Source: Thalassobius sp965218685 (GTDB lineage: Bacteria; Pseudomonadota; Alphaproteobacteria; Rhodobacterales; Rhodobacteraceae). From it: 64,000 nt of DNA. Numbering within the stretch: position 1 is the stretch's first letter; every line of letters begins with the position of its first letter. Under the pieces are notes generated by a model. That model was not told the DNA's origin, ran no database searches, and was given only the letters and a program-made list of their open reading frames with translations. The translations under genes were made by a program, and so were the position numbers. The stretch covers positions 310,001 to 374,000 of the forward strand of contig NZ_OZ244657.1 in the NCBI RefSeq assembly GCF_965218685.1, given 5' to 3'. Positions 63,074 through 64,000 of the stretch are shown one piece after another.

Positions 63074-64000
<927 letters not shown>

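Overview
The window comes from a marine alphaproteobacterium of the Rhodobacteraceae (Roseobacter/Ruegeria-like). The case rests on GC-rich coding sequence, a 391-residue EF-Tu present twice, a 1378-residue RpoB, an F1 operon in the order atpHAGDC without the F0 genes, the family-specific neighbours (TIGR02466 oxygenase, H-type lectin, HIG1-like protein) and promoters of the form TTGnnn-N17-TAnnnn.

From 1 to about 35 kb almost everything is on the minus strand and is the translation/transcription super-cluster, read right to left: tRNA-Trp, secE, nusG, rplK-rplA, rplJ-rplL, rpoB-rpoC, rpsL-rpsG-fusA-tuf, rpsJ-rplC-rplD-rplW, rplB-rpsS-rplV-rpsC-rplP, rpmC-rpsQ-rplN-rplX-rplE-rpsN-rpsH-rplF-rplR-rpsE-rpmD, rplO-secY (cut by the window edge). 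The gene order is the ancestral one, but the operon is cut into separately started and terminated segments. At the cuts sit extra genes or small ORFs: a DMT-family transporter between rpoC and rpsL, a sulfotransferase between tuf and rpsJ, a low-GC patch with a second sulfotransferase and decayed or very small ORFs between rplW and rplB, an antisense 2OG-Fe(II) oxygenase between rplP and rpmC, and a 42-codon ORF between rpmD and rplO. Terminators can be read at four of these five cuts (not between the sulfotransferase and rpsJ), and good promoters restart rpsJ, rpmC and rplO.

From 32.5 to 55.6 kb lies ordinary core and accessory sequence: a CorA/ZntB-like transporter, a second tuf copy identical to the first over about 1.24 kb including its terminator, a lipoprotein, a cytochrome P450, parC, a frameshifted SH3 gene, an SDR, a HIG1-like protein, a cobalamin adenosyltransferase, etfBA, a DMT transporter, groESL with a textbook CIRCE element, a DUF2161 protein, a TraB/GumN protein, Mn-dependent pyrophosphatase, a HAD-IIA protein, a MaoC hydratase, an overlapping ribF/YcgN-like/threonine aldolase set, an HCCA isomerase-like protein and prs.

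From 55.6 to 64 kb are an H-type lectin gene, the F1 ATP synthase operon atpHAGDC with its promoter and an FNR-type box, a methyltransferase divergent from gloB, and the 5' part of clpA.

No CRISPR array, phage or intact insertion sequence is visible. The most interesting lead is the TIGR02466-type 2OG-Fe(II) oxygenase lodged antisense beside rplP (uL16), a ribosomal protein that is hydroxylated by an unrelated 2OG oxygenase in E. coli. The segmented ribosomal operon as a whole is the second.
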